Source: Oopsacas minuta (Eukaryota; Porifera; Hexactinellida; Lyssacinosida; Leucopsacidae). Taken from it: a stretch of 64,000 bases of DNA. The translations under genes were made by a program, and so were the position numbers. The notes under the pieces are model-generated. The model did no database searches. It saw only the letters and a program-made list of their open reading frames with translations, and had not been told where the DNA came from. Shown one piece after another: positions 36,540 through 46,972 of this stretch. The DNA lies in the NCBI GenBank assembly GCA_024704765.1, contig JAKMXF010000296.1, positions 408,465 to 472,464 of the forward strand. The letters run 5' to 3'. Numbering within the stretch: the stretch's first letter is position 1; each line of letters starts with the position of its first letter.

Positions 36540-37330
36540 CTATTATCAAGTTGTGAAATGGATTGTCACCATATTTCTTTCTCCAGCAATTTTCAGCGAG
36601 ATATGTATCCAGAAGCTCAGGGTTGCTGGTCATGGATTTTCTCATCTTCTTCTTGGCTTGACGCCAAGTGCTTTCTATTATTTACGTGTGAATCTCTGTT
36701 CCAGGGCACACAAACTGGATATTGTGATTAACAGTCAAATGGGTGAACGTAGCAGGTGGAATAAGATTGTATGAAGCCCACTCATCGCATAGGGCAATAG
36801 TACCCGGTTTGATATATTGTTCTATAATATGAATCAATGTAGAAGCTCATCTATCTCCAACTGTGACCATGAAAGCTTCTTTGGTCACTCTATCAATCCC
36901 ACCAAACACCCATTTTCCTGATGGTTACCTTCCTCGATGGTACTTTCTTTTCCCAAACTTCCTTTCATCGATCTCAACAGGCATGCCCATACACTCTGAT
37001 TGGTTCGGGATTAGAGAGGTACTCCTCCACACAGATATCCCTCAAGAAATTTTCCAATCCAGGATGGCATTTGAAGACCACTTAGGATCTAGGGTTAAGA
37101 AATGTGTACTTTGCAGTCCTTCTGCCCCAAAATACAAAAATTCCACCAACTGAGTAAGAGGAATATTTGATACCTCAAAGATGATCCTACTCGGAGGGAT
37201 GCAATTTCTTGCAACCCTTTTCACGACATCTCCAACCTCTTCCTTCGTACACCTTAGAAATTACGCCTTCCGACATGTTTGTCCCGCATTTACATCTCGT
37301 ACCTTTTGCTAATAATCCGTGAACCCTCAA
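36540..37330 (-). pseudogene. Merlin-2 transposase relic
   Basis: Read down from about 37330: GLLAKGTRCKCGTNMSEGVI (zinc ribbon), GRGWRCREKGC, IPLTQLVEFLYFGAEGLQST, FKCHPGLENFLRDICVEEYL, then frameshifted traces of the DDE core (KVTIRKMGVWWD, RNDSHVNNRKH) and LDTYLAENCWRKKYGDN. These match Merlin-1 and Merlin-3 in order. Heavily mutated. Confidence 0.75.
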
Positions 37331-37759
37331 TCAATCGATACAATTGTCACGATTGATTGTTATCCTTAAGAATAATTCCTACAATCCAATCTCATCGACA
37401 AACGGAAAAGATGTAGACATCATTACAGGTCTAAACATGTGCGTAGTCATGAAAATTGCGACAATCGTGGATGATACAAGTTTGACATGATATGCAGTTG
37501 TATTTCTGATATCGAAATATATTGTTTATATTCATAGAGATTGCTTAGATCTGTCTACTTGGAGATGATCCACACTATTGATTTGCTTTTTATCACTCAG
37601 ATAGAAAAATCAATTGTTACTTTTTGAACCACGAAACAGCCAAACTTCGTTAACATGCAAGAAAAAGTATACACAATCCATTTAAAAATGTGAAATAATA
37701 TACAAATGCAAATACTTAGCATGATGAACAAGATAATTCATCAACAGCCCATTATAATT

Positions 37760-40700
37760 CAGGCTCGTGGCTACGGGGGCAAAGGGCGGGCGGTTGCCCC
37801 CACAAGATAAATTTGGAATTTTTCGTTCTTATATACAATGTAGTTAGATAATTAGTAATATTGCTCTGTTAGCAACCAGCTTTTGGGTCCCAAACGGGAT
37901 TATAATGTTAATTTCGTGGCCCTATTAGCAACCAAATCTCTGCAAAATCCGAGTTGCTAATAAGCGAACTCCACTGTAGTTAATAGCCCATGTACTTCAA
38001 CTGCATCGTCAAGACTATGAAAATAGTAACTCGCGTTGCGATGATGGTTTTAATACTAGACAGGAAGTAACGCTGATTGATAGTAAACTTGTTCTATTTT
38101 GACAGGCACTGAATTTCTACTATAATTTTAATTGAATTACCACGACCGCTAGTAATTGTTGTGAGAAGTTAGACTGTCCATTGAAGTAATTGAAGCGTAG
38201 GTGATGCTCTTAGGGTTTCAGATTTCAAAGCTTGTTTTGAAATTTACACATGAGTGAAGCCAATTTCAGATATTCTCTATAAGTTATAAAGTCACTCTAA
38301 ATCATCATATCTTTCACATTTCAGTTCTACAATCAGTTCAGTGACTCATATCTCTAACAATTCTGGATTACTAAAAGACTACAACAAAGCAAAGTTCAGG
38401 CATATTTTAAAAGAAGTCGAATAGAAATCGAAGATCATGTCGTCTCTTCAAATTATGACGAGGTAGAGACTGTTGTTACGAGTCTTCAAGTTGTGACCCC
38501 TAAAACTTCCGATTCTTGTACAACTATTTCAACTCCGAGTTTAAACACGACTCATATACAATAACCAATTGTGACTGTAAATGATTTGTCCAAAAATGGT
38601 GAGAAACCGGGCAGCCTTCTATTATCTTCCCAAAAAATGAGGCCGGTAGACATTTTAGTACTCATTGGTATGCCCAATTCTCCTGGATAGAGTATAGCAA
38701 AGAACTCGATGCTATATTTTGCCAACCGTGTCGGTATTTTGGAGGATCAACAGCTGAAGGAACGTTATCAACAAAAGGACTTTGTGACTGGAGGAACTTG
38801 GCGACAAGTGCAGAAAGCACGATAGTTGCGTATCATATGGCACCTGTTGAAACACAGAAAGTCTGGGCAATCCATCAAAGTAGAGGGACGGTTGATAAGC
38901 AACTAGAGCCCAATTTTCGAAATGAGAAATTCATAGATGACAATCGGAAACATTTAATGACTGTTCTCGACATTAGTACTTTTTGTGCCAAACAAGATAT
39001 TCCTTTTCGAGGAGATGATGAATCAGATCAGTCGCTTAATAAAGGGAAATTTATTGAAATATTAGAACTACTAGGAAAGTATGATAGCAATGTGACCAAG
39101 AGGATAGAAAGTCTTCCAAGAAATGCAAAAATGCTAAGTCCAGATATTCAAAATGATTTGCTTACATCACTCGCTTCAGTGCTTCTAGACTATGTTAAAG
39201 TGAAGTAGAAATTGCGTTTTGTTATGCTATTCTAGCTGACGAAGTAAAAGATGCATCTAAGAAGGAGTTGTTAGCTGCTTCTTTGCGATATATCCATAAA
39301 GGTAATGTCCGAGAAAGAGCTATTGGCTTTATTGAATTGAGGGACATGGATGTGGGCACCATCTCTGAAAAACTGATAGAGCTACTTAAGCCTTTTGAGC
39401 TCGATCCTCTGAAATGTGTAGGGCAGGGTTACGACGGGGCTAGTGTTATGTCAGGAATACACGGTGGTGTCCAAGCCCGCATGAAAGGAGCAGGTTATCG
39501 CAATGCTACATATGTTCATTGTGCTTCACATAGGCTTAACTTAGTATTAGCTTCAACTGCTGAACGACATCCTCTGATGAAATCTTTCACTGATATATCG
39601 GATTTGACGTATTCGTTCATGAATGGAACAAAGCGACATGCACTTTTCATAGACGTCCAGGATGAGCGCTATCCCAACGTCCAAGCTCTCGAACTTGCAC
39701 GTTCATGTAGTACTCGTTGGTCTTCCCGTTCTTTGGAGGTGGAAAGGTTTCTGCGTCGGTTTGATTGCATACTTGATACTTTAAGCATATTTGGAAATGA
39801 TAATGATGCAGACACAAGTTTAGCAGCTAAATCTTTACTAGGTAGTCTACAAACAAAGAAATTTATGACAATCTTAGTTTACTTTGGTAAGCTGTATGAT
39901 TACTCTGATTTTTGGACTAAAGCTTTCAGAAGTCGACAGCAACTGTTTCTTCTTGTTTGATATTACTTGCCGATCTGAGGGAAAGGTTGATCAATTTCGA
40001 TTTTCACAAGGTTGTCGAATATGCCAAGTATTTGTCCGGTAAATATGAAATCGTAAATTTTGATGTAGAGACACAATTAGGCAACGGCGTCTTCCAGAAA
40101 GGTTTAGAGAAGGACATCTAAATAGCTCTGTTGGACACACAAACCATTCAACTTTGAAGATCTTGAAATATTGTTGCGCCAAAATGTCCGCGAGATCTTA
40201 GCAGAATTGGATGCCCGTTTTGGTACAGATCAATCAGGCATCATGAAGGTTGCTGATGGTTGCTTACCAAGGTCTCAAAACTTTCTTAACAAACAGGAAT
40301 TGAATACACTATCTGAACTGTATGCAATAGATATCAAAGATTGTGAAATAGAAGTTTCCGTTCGTTTATTACTCGGATAGATGAATCTCAGCTAAATACT
40401 TTCATCGATGTACTGGATGTGATTGACAAAGATATTTCCCTGATGTTTTCAACTTATACCAAATTCTTATGACTATCCCTCAGGCGTCTTGCAAGGTTGA
40501 GAGAATGTTCTCATCTGTTAAGAGAATAAAAACACGTTTGCGCTCACAAATGACCACTGAGCATCTCAACCATCTTGCCCTGCTATCTATTGAAAAAGAT
40601 ATTGCAGAAACACTTTGTTATAATGATGTGATCGAACAATTTATGCAGATGAGGCACCGTTGCTTTCTTTTGTAATGTTAAATAGCAACCCTGATTTGAG

Positions 40701-40924
40701 TTTAGTATCTTAATAAATGCTCTTACTATAATGTAGACTAGTCCAGTGTTCCCTAGCTTATTAATCTGGTACTTTATGAATTAAAAAGTTATACATGTAA
40801 GAAAGGAGACTTACTCGTACTTGTTATACACAAGTAAATAACTTTTTTAAAATATTTATCCCTGCAATTGCCCTCCCGAAATAATTCTTGTCCCCCTGAA
40901 TGTCTTGCTATAGCTACGTGCCTG
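37760..40924 (+). mobile_element. hAT-1 with 8-bp TSD TTATAATT
   Basis: A 3165-base element with inverted ends CAGGCTCGTGGCTACGGGGG and (read inward) CAGGCACGTAGCTATAGC. It is flanked by TTATAATT at 37752-37759 and 40925-40932. An 8-bp duplication and the transposase type place it in hAT, ZMYM1/DUF4371 group. It is inserted in Merlin-2. A GCTAATAAGCGAACTCCACTGTA string at about 37955-37978 resembles a Tigger-type end. Confidence 0.88.
38650..40675 (+). pseudogene. hAT-1 transposase (TTF zinc finger, DUF4371, dimerisation domain)
   Basis: In order: a TTF-type zinc-finger trace (WYAQFSWIEYSKELDAIFCQ, then PCRYFGG, near 38670-38740, frame-shifted), then STFCAKQDIPFRGDDESDQS and LNKGKFIEILELLGKYDSN (DUF4371). 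A stop at 39208 is followed by the core ERAIGFIELRDMDVGTISEK, CVGQGYDGASVMSGIHGGVQ, YVHCASHRLNLVLAST and ARSCSTRWSSRSLEVERF, ending at 39960. Shifted pieces continue to the hAT dimerisation domain ASCKVERMFSSVKRIKTRLR, TTEHLNHLALLSIEKDI at 40469-40675. At least four lesions. The longest open segment is 230 residues. Confidence 0.85.
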
Positions 40925-40932
40925 TTATAATT

Positions 40933-41648
40933 CATTGTTTTTATGATGTTATGAGTTTGTTCCAACACGCATAGCGGATAGCCATCTCAAACTTGTAGAG
41001 GAATACTTAGAATATGTTAAAAGCGGTTTATTTTTATTAATTACAATTCACCGAAGGGTGTATTCACTCATTCATGCTGGTTCTTTGCCTTTCCTATAGA
41101 TTATAATATTAAATTTAACCTTTTGTACTGCTCTATATTTTGAAACATGACTATTTCCGAAAATTATTCATTACTCTAATAGCAAACAGCCGTATAACCA
41201 AGTACGCGAAAGCCTCCTTATCCTACAGTTCAGGCGGTCCTGTATCAAGCAACTCCCTGAACTATAAGATGCAGAGTCTTTAACGGACTTTGTTATAAAC
41301 TGCTTGTTACTGGAGTAATGAATAATTTTCGTCCTTATTCCAGTTTCCTTAATATGGGATTTTGCTCGAATTTTAGCCTTAGTCGGTGAATCCAATGCTG
41401 TATTTTACTAATAAAATTGAATTGATTCACAAAGAAACTCTTGCGTTTGTTATTCAAAGTTGCTAGATAGAGCATCCCACAACCCCATGCAAAAATAAAG
41501 TCATTAGATCTTACAAGTTCCTCAATCAATTCCAAACAAACAACCAAAAGATATGCATACCATGAAACAAACTTTCAGGGAAATTGGTTGCAATAGAAGT
41601 TTCATACAAGTGTAAAAGGTGCCTGTGTTAGAGTATGATTGAATTGAA
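40933..41648. other. Residual Merlin-2 or MULE-2 flank
   Basis: Lies between hAT-1 and the tandem repeat. Minus-strand open frames at 41171-41547 are not recognised. Most likely 5-prime sequence of Merlin-2. Confidence 0.4.
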
Positions 41649-41748
41649 TCCCGAAAATTTGGTCCCAGGAAATTTCGTTCCTGAATTTCGTTCCCCGGAA
41701 ATTTGGTCCCGGAATTTTCGTTCCCCGCATTTTTCCTCCCCAGGTGAT
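41649..41748. repeat. Degenerate short tandem repeat
   Basis: About six imperfect units of 13-17 bases of the type CCCGGAAATTTGGT / CCCGGAATTTTCGTT. It sits just outside the 3-prime end of the MULE-2 coding relic, where a terminal or subterminal repeat of that element would be expected; no matching copy was found at the other side. Confidence 0.5.
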
Positions 41749-42254
41749 TCTCTCTCCCTGTTCTTCAGGTTATATTCGTGCATCTAGAGGATAAATATGG
41801 TTTAATTAATTATTGAAATTGATATGTGAGGAATATACAGTAGTCAAACTCTAAATAGTATGCGATTCCCCTAAGATATGTTGTTATATCCCGATTCTCA
41901 TAATCTCAAACAAGTAACTGTACACGCTCATCTCATTTAATGGACTTTTTGCTGCGTACTATTGTATCACCAGACTCCCACTTTATCAGTTTGGCCTCTT
42001 GTAGTGACTGTTGTTGTTGCAAATATTTGGACAGCTTTGACACACTAAGGTGGGAACAACCAATACTAGAATTGAATGCATTGTGCCATCCCTAAACTAT
42101 GTTATTAGTTCGTGGTACAGTGAAACCTCTGGAATCGGGGCACTTGAATTTCGCGAGAATATTTTCCCATACAAGTGAACCTCTGGAATCGGGGAAATAG
42201 AGACAATCGGGGAATCGGGGCAAACCCTGAAAATCTAATTCTTTCAGCTTGCAT

Positions 42255-44283
42255 GGAACTGTTGGGTGAGATTGTAACTCATTAGTATTATTAGACCAGG
42301 GACAGCCTTTCACCGTGAGATTTTAACTCATCTATATTAAACGACTGTGAATTTGCAGGATATTCGACCAGGATCATTTCAATCACTAATTTGTCCTACT
42401 TGTACTCATCAGATTTACCCGAAATTAATATCATTCAGTAGAGGAGTGTTGAACGTTGTATAAAATATAATTTTCTTAAACATTTATAAACTTTACCTAT
42501 CTATTTTGCCATGACGAGTAGGGTCGCTTCTCTATTAAATCGACGACCTAAACGTGAGAATACAAATCTGAAATATTGTGTCTATATTTGTGACCCATGG
42601 ACGTTTATGTAAATTAAATTTCACCCCAAATTCCTGAAACTCGAGGAGATACAAGTGTTCAAAATTGAAGTCAGAGTTATATTGGAGAGGGTGAGTATCA
42701 TTTTACAAAGGTAGGATCAGTCTAAACTGAAATTTGATATCCCAAATCGTAGTCAAATTATTATATTTTGATGACTATCGATAGTTGAGACATGGGTGTA
42801 TACCATTATGTCGCTATATTCCTGAAATTCTGAAAGATACAGTCACAATGGGGTTATAAAAATGGCACAATTGTCGTTTTATATATATTTTCGAAATTTC
42901 AATTTAGGCTCAAATTTCAAAATAATTCATTCCCAGAATCGCCTGAAACTTTACAAGCTCCTTCTTTCATATTATGTCATTCAATTTTCTTTAAAAAATA
43001 TACAGAGGTCGCTAGTACTTTTCTAATGAATATTACAAAAATTAATATTTTGTGAAAATATGTTTGTCCACTAGCCGTATCATTACTCACATTGTCTAAT
43101 ACAATACTAGATCATCTCATAAGACTAATGAGCATGACTGTTATTTACGCATTAAGTAACACATATTATAACTCTTCTCTTGGGGTTCCCATTCTAATGT
43201 TGCTACGACAAACGAATAATTAAACCGCAAAATACTGAAATTCCGAATTACATTTTTATTTTTATCCATCACAACGAAATCTATATATTGACAAATAATG
43301 TTTATTCGTTTGTTGTAGCAACATTAGAATGGGAACTCCAAGAGAAGAGTTATAGCATGTGTTACTTCATGCGTAAATAACAGTGATGCTCATTAGTCCT
43401 ATGAGATGATCTAGTATTGTATTAGACAATGTGAGTATTGATACGGCTAGCGGACAAACATATTTTCACAAAATATTAATTTTTGTAATATTCATTAGAA
43501 AAGTACTAGCGACCTCTGTATATATTTTAAAGAAAATTGAATGACATAATATGAAAGAAGGAGCTTGTAAAGTTTCAGGCGATTCTGGGGATGAATTGTT
43601 TTGAAATTTGAGCCTAAATTGAAATTTCGAAAATACGTATAAAACGACAATTATGCCATTTTTATAACCCCATTGTGACTGTATCTTTCAGAATTTCAGG
43701 AATATAGCGACATAATGGTATACACCCTGTCTCTTATACACATGTCTCAACTATCGATAGTCATCAAAATATAATAATTTGACTACGATTTGGGATATCA
43801 AATTTCAGTTTAGACTGATCCTACTTTTGTAAAATGATACTCACCCTCTCCAATATAACTCTGACTTCAATTTTGAACACTTGTATCTCCTCGAGTTTCA
43901 GGAATTTTGGGGTGAAATTTAATTTACATAAACGTCCATGGGTCACAAATATAGACACAATATTTCAGATTTGTATTCTCACGTTTAGGTCGTCGATTTA
44001 ATAGAGAAGCGACCCTACTCGTCATGACAAAATAGATAGGTAAAGTTTATAAATGTTTAAGAAAATTATATTTTATACAACGTCCAACACTCCTCTACTG
44101 AATGATATCAATTTCGGGTAAATCTGATGAGTACAAGTAGGACAAATTAGTGATTGAAATGATCCTGGTCGAATATCCTGCAAATTCACAGTCGTTTATT
44201 ATAGATGAGTTAAAATCTCACAGTGAAAGGCTGTACCTGGTCCAATAATACCATTGAGTTACAATCTCACGCAACAGAACTAA
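42255..44283. repeat. 2-kb foldback palindrome inside Tigger-1
   Basis: The left arm 42255-43219 and right arm 43302-44283 are inverse copies, differing by scattered substitutions and one insertion in the right arm. The spacer is 82 bases (43220-43301). The arms have no open reading frames of note. The outer ends begin at GAACTGTTG... and its inverse. It may be a foldback element that entered Tigger-1, or the product of an inverted duplication. Confidence 0.88.
43727..43743. other. Match to the Tn5 mosaic end (Nextera adapter), probable artefact
   Basis: CTGTCTCTTATACACAT equals the first 17 of the 19 bases of the Tn5 mosaic end used in tagmentation libraries. In the other arm of the palindrome the same site reads TACACCCATGTCTC, so about 15 bases are extra here. 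A chance match of this length in 64 kb is very unlikely. It is best explained as a leftover library adapter in the assembly; insertion by a living Tn5-like element is not indicated. Confidence 0.8.
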
Positions 44284-44614
44284 TACTAAAATCCCCTACG
44301 CAATCGGAGCATCAATACTGAAATCAACTCAATAAATTTTTATTTACGCAAAAACTATCGAAAAAACAATATAAATGCTACACAGAACCATAGTAACATT
44401 AGGAATTGGCTCATCTTAGTCTGCTTCTTATGCTTTTCTGCCACCTTTCTGACCTCGCCAGCGTGTACTGCGCATCACCCAGCGTCGACCTGCTTCCCCT
44501 GATCCTGAAAGAATATCTCCAGGTTGAGGAGAGCCTGGGTGGCAGCACTTGCAGTGATGACGTGGCCAGGCTTACAATCGTTCATCACGACATCAGGTTC
44601 TTCATCAAGGACGG

Positions 44615-45900
44615 TTACATCGTGGCCTGTGATGGCTCCAGCACTTCATTAATGATTTTCTCATGGTCTTCTACCATAGGTGGATCAGTGATCTCAGCCT
44701 CAAGAGCCAAGAGGTCCAATTTATTAGTCCCCGGATCTTCAGCGGATTCTTCTGTTGGGATCAGTTCTTCGCCTGTCATGATAAACCCAGCCTTTATGAA
44801 ACACCTCTGAACAGTCTGGGAGCCGTTGAGGGAGTTCCAGGCCCTGCTCAACCATACACACACACACGTATGAGATCCAACCCTGTGGTTGGGTGCCTGT
44901 GAGCGAACACTAGGTTGCACATGTGTTCGTGGAGAAACTTCCTGTACCTCAACTTGAATGCCAGACCAATGCCCATGTCTATCGGCTGGCAGAATGAGGT
45001 GCAATTGGCAGGGAGCCACTCGATGCGGGTGTTAGAGAGGTCATCGTTAGAACAGCGGTCAACACATACCACATGTCCCGAAAAATTATCCAGGAACAAC
45101 ACGCAATCACTATTAGAATGTCGGAACTGTTCATTGGCATTCACCAAAGAATTGTGAAAAATCTCAGAGGTCATCCACCCCATCTTAGAAGCACTCCAGG
45201 AGATACACGGAGGCAGTCTCTTCAGGTCCTGCTTAATGGCGGAGAAGGCACTGGGATGCAGGTATTGGTTGATCACCTCCATAGCCACCAGTGTACCATC
45301 CATCGCAGCGGTAAGAAGTACAGTGATACGTCTCTTGGATATTTTCGCGCCAGCTTTGTCTGCATCTTCCATTATCAAGGTCTTCCTCGGAGTCTGGTCC
45401 CATAGAGACCGATTTCATCCGCGTTCAGTACTTGACACGGCTGGTACTGCGAGAGTATCTCAGGCAGGGTGTTGGCCTTGTAGTCCTCAGCATGCTCCAC
45501 GGGGGCGGATGCACGTTCCCCAGACAGCACTCGAAAGACAATACGGTGACGTACCCTAAAAGCCTCTAACCAGCCGTTCGAAGCCTTGAACCCTTACTGC
45601 CCAGCGATATCTTTGGAAATGTGGAGAGCCATAGCTTGTAAAATTAGTCTTGTTACGATGCAATTTTCTCCCTGCAGGTATGAATAAACTGCAGCAGTTT
45701 GTTCTCGACCTCATCAGGTGTCTTCTTCTTCTCGATACGCTTCCTCTCCTCGTCCATACACTCGATGTCGATGTCCAAGTCCAGCCACAGCTGATGCGCT
45801 CGACAGTACCCTTGGAGGTTTCGTACTTCAACACTAGGCTCGCATGTGTAGCACCAGCCTGCAATTCCTTCATGACTGCCCCTTATCCAGAACAGAGATC
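44615..45900 (-). pseudogene. Tigger-1 transposase (pogo DDE_1), frameshifted
   Basis: Read downward: VMKELQAGATHASLVLKYET (helix-turn-helix of the psq/CENP-B type) near 45870, then in other frames a CENP-B-like second domain (VENKLLQFIH) and GFKASNGWL-type text. RHRIVFRVLSGERASAPVEH and VLNADEIGLYG (first catalytic Asp) lie at about 45420-45560. The segment 45378-44848 holds KISKRRITVLLTAAMDGTL, DCVLFLDNFSGHV (second Asp) and NCTSFCQPIDMGIGLAFKLR (third Asp). A C-terminal acidic tail follows in the next frame down to 44615. Codon use and GC content are higher than the surroundings. Several single-base shifts; the triad is intact. Confidence 0.85.
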
Positions 45901-46972
45901 GTTCCTAGCCTTCTTCATGGGTAAATGTAGCGTAGAAATTAATATTCTATTATGCGAGTACGTAACAGTAAAATCTCTAAAAAGTGAACACCTTTGGAAC
46001 CAGCAAAATTTTCACTTTAGAGAGGTGTTCAAGATAAGCAATATGTAGCAGAATGAAATATTTTAATGTTACAGCGTGACTAGCAATACGAAACAATAGT
46101 ACGACATAATGTGAACTACATATATACGGAAAATGATGAATTTGACACAATACCACACTGAAATCCAGAATCGGGGAATTTTCACAATCGGGGCGTCAGA
46201 AAATTTCCCAGTATCCAGCATGCCCCGATTCCAGAGGTTTCACTGTAGTTGTTGACGTACCCTTCGTATATGTTCCAGATTCTCATAGGATAGGGCGGGA
46301 TCCTTCTACTGTTATTAGGAAGCTTTTTTACCAATATAGTTATCTTCAAAATAAGTAGCAACTTCTAGAACAGATTTTGGAAAATCGGCCATCAGGATAT
46401 TGAAACAGTCAATTACATCTTATTCTGGCACAAAAGCAAGCCTGGGAAGCATCTTTAATTTCAGGAGGAATTCTCTATCTTCTTGATAGATGGTTGTTAA
46501 CCCCTCTGATTGTATTTTTCTATATACATTTTGGGAGAGATGAAAGAAGCACCCGGAAATTACAGCGAGAAATTTGTCCTCAAATACATTAAATGCTGCT
46601 TTTTCGAAATCGGTCATTATCGTGGAAGGGGCTAATTGTGTTTGTATTTCGAGGATTTTAGAGAGAAGTCTGTTGTAAGTAGAACCAGATTTATCAGATA
46701 GTAATGCATATACGCAAGGGTAGAAGAATCCATCTGTCTCTGCATGAATGGTATACAACTGAAAAAAATATTCTGGTACTACCTTGAAAGTTCCATCAGC
46801 ATACCAAGTTTCAGATTCTGAAAGAAGAGCGAAGAATTTTGTGTCAGCAAATATAATCAAAGTAAAAATGGCTCCCCTTTAACTACCACTTTGTATTTTC
46901 CGCAATGATTACTTCAGCAGACAGGTAGGATTCCCAGTTTTCTCCAGATTTGCTTTTGTGCATACGGATGAT

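Larger units (their letters stand above)
42118..46245 (-). mobile_element. Tigger-1 (pogo superfamily)
   Basis: A 4128-base element with ends CAGTGAAACCTCTGGAATCG and its near-perfect inverse at 46245, flanked by TA (42116-42117 and 46246-46247). GGAATCGGGG repeats occur several times within the first 110 bases and again near the right end, as subterminal binding sites. It carries a broken DDE transposase on the minus strand and, between the left end and the gene, a long foldback palindrome (42255-44283). It is inserted in the coding region of MULE-2. Confidence 0.9.

Noticed and set aside
37955-37980. Separate Tigger MITE inside hAT-1
   Set aside because: One end-like string (GCGAACTCCACTGTA) is visible but the opposite end could not be identified.
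43727-43743. A genuine Tn5 or IS50 insertion in the organism
   Set aside because: Only 17 bases of the hyperactive mosaic end are present, with no IS50 sequence and no 9-bp duplication.
42255-44283. Palindrome read as a pure assembly error
   Set aside because: The arms differ by many scattered substitutions, which a duplicated read or hairpin artefact would not show; only the 15-base insertion is considered artefactual.
44406-44810. 134-codon plus-strand frame inside Tigger-1
   Set aside because: It is the antisense of the Tigger transposase C-terminus, whose minus-strand reading matches the family.
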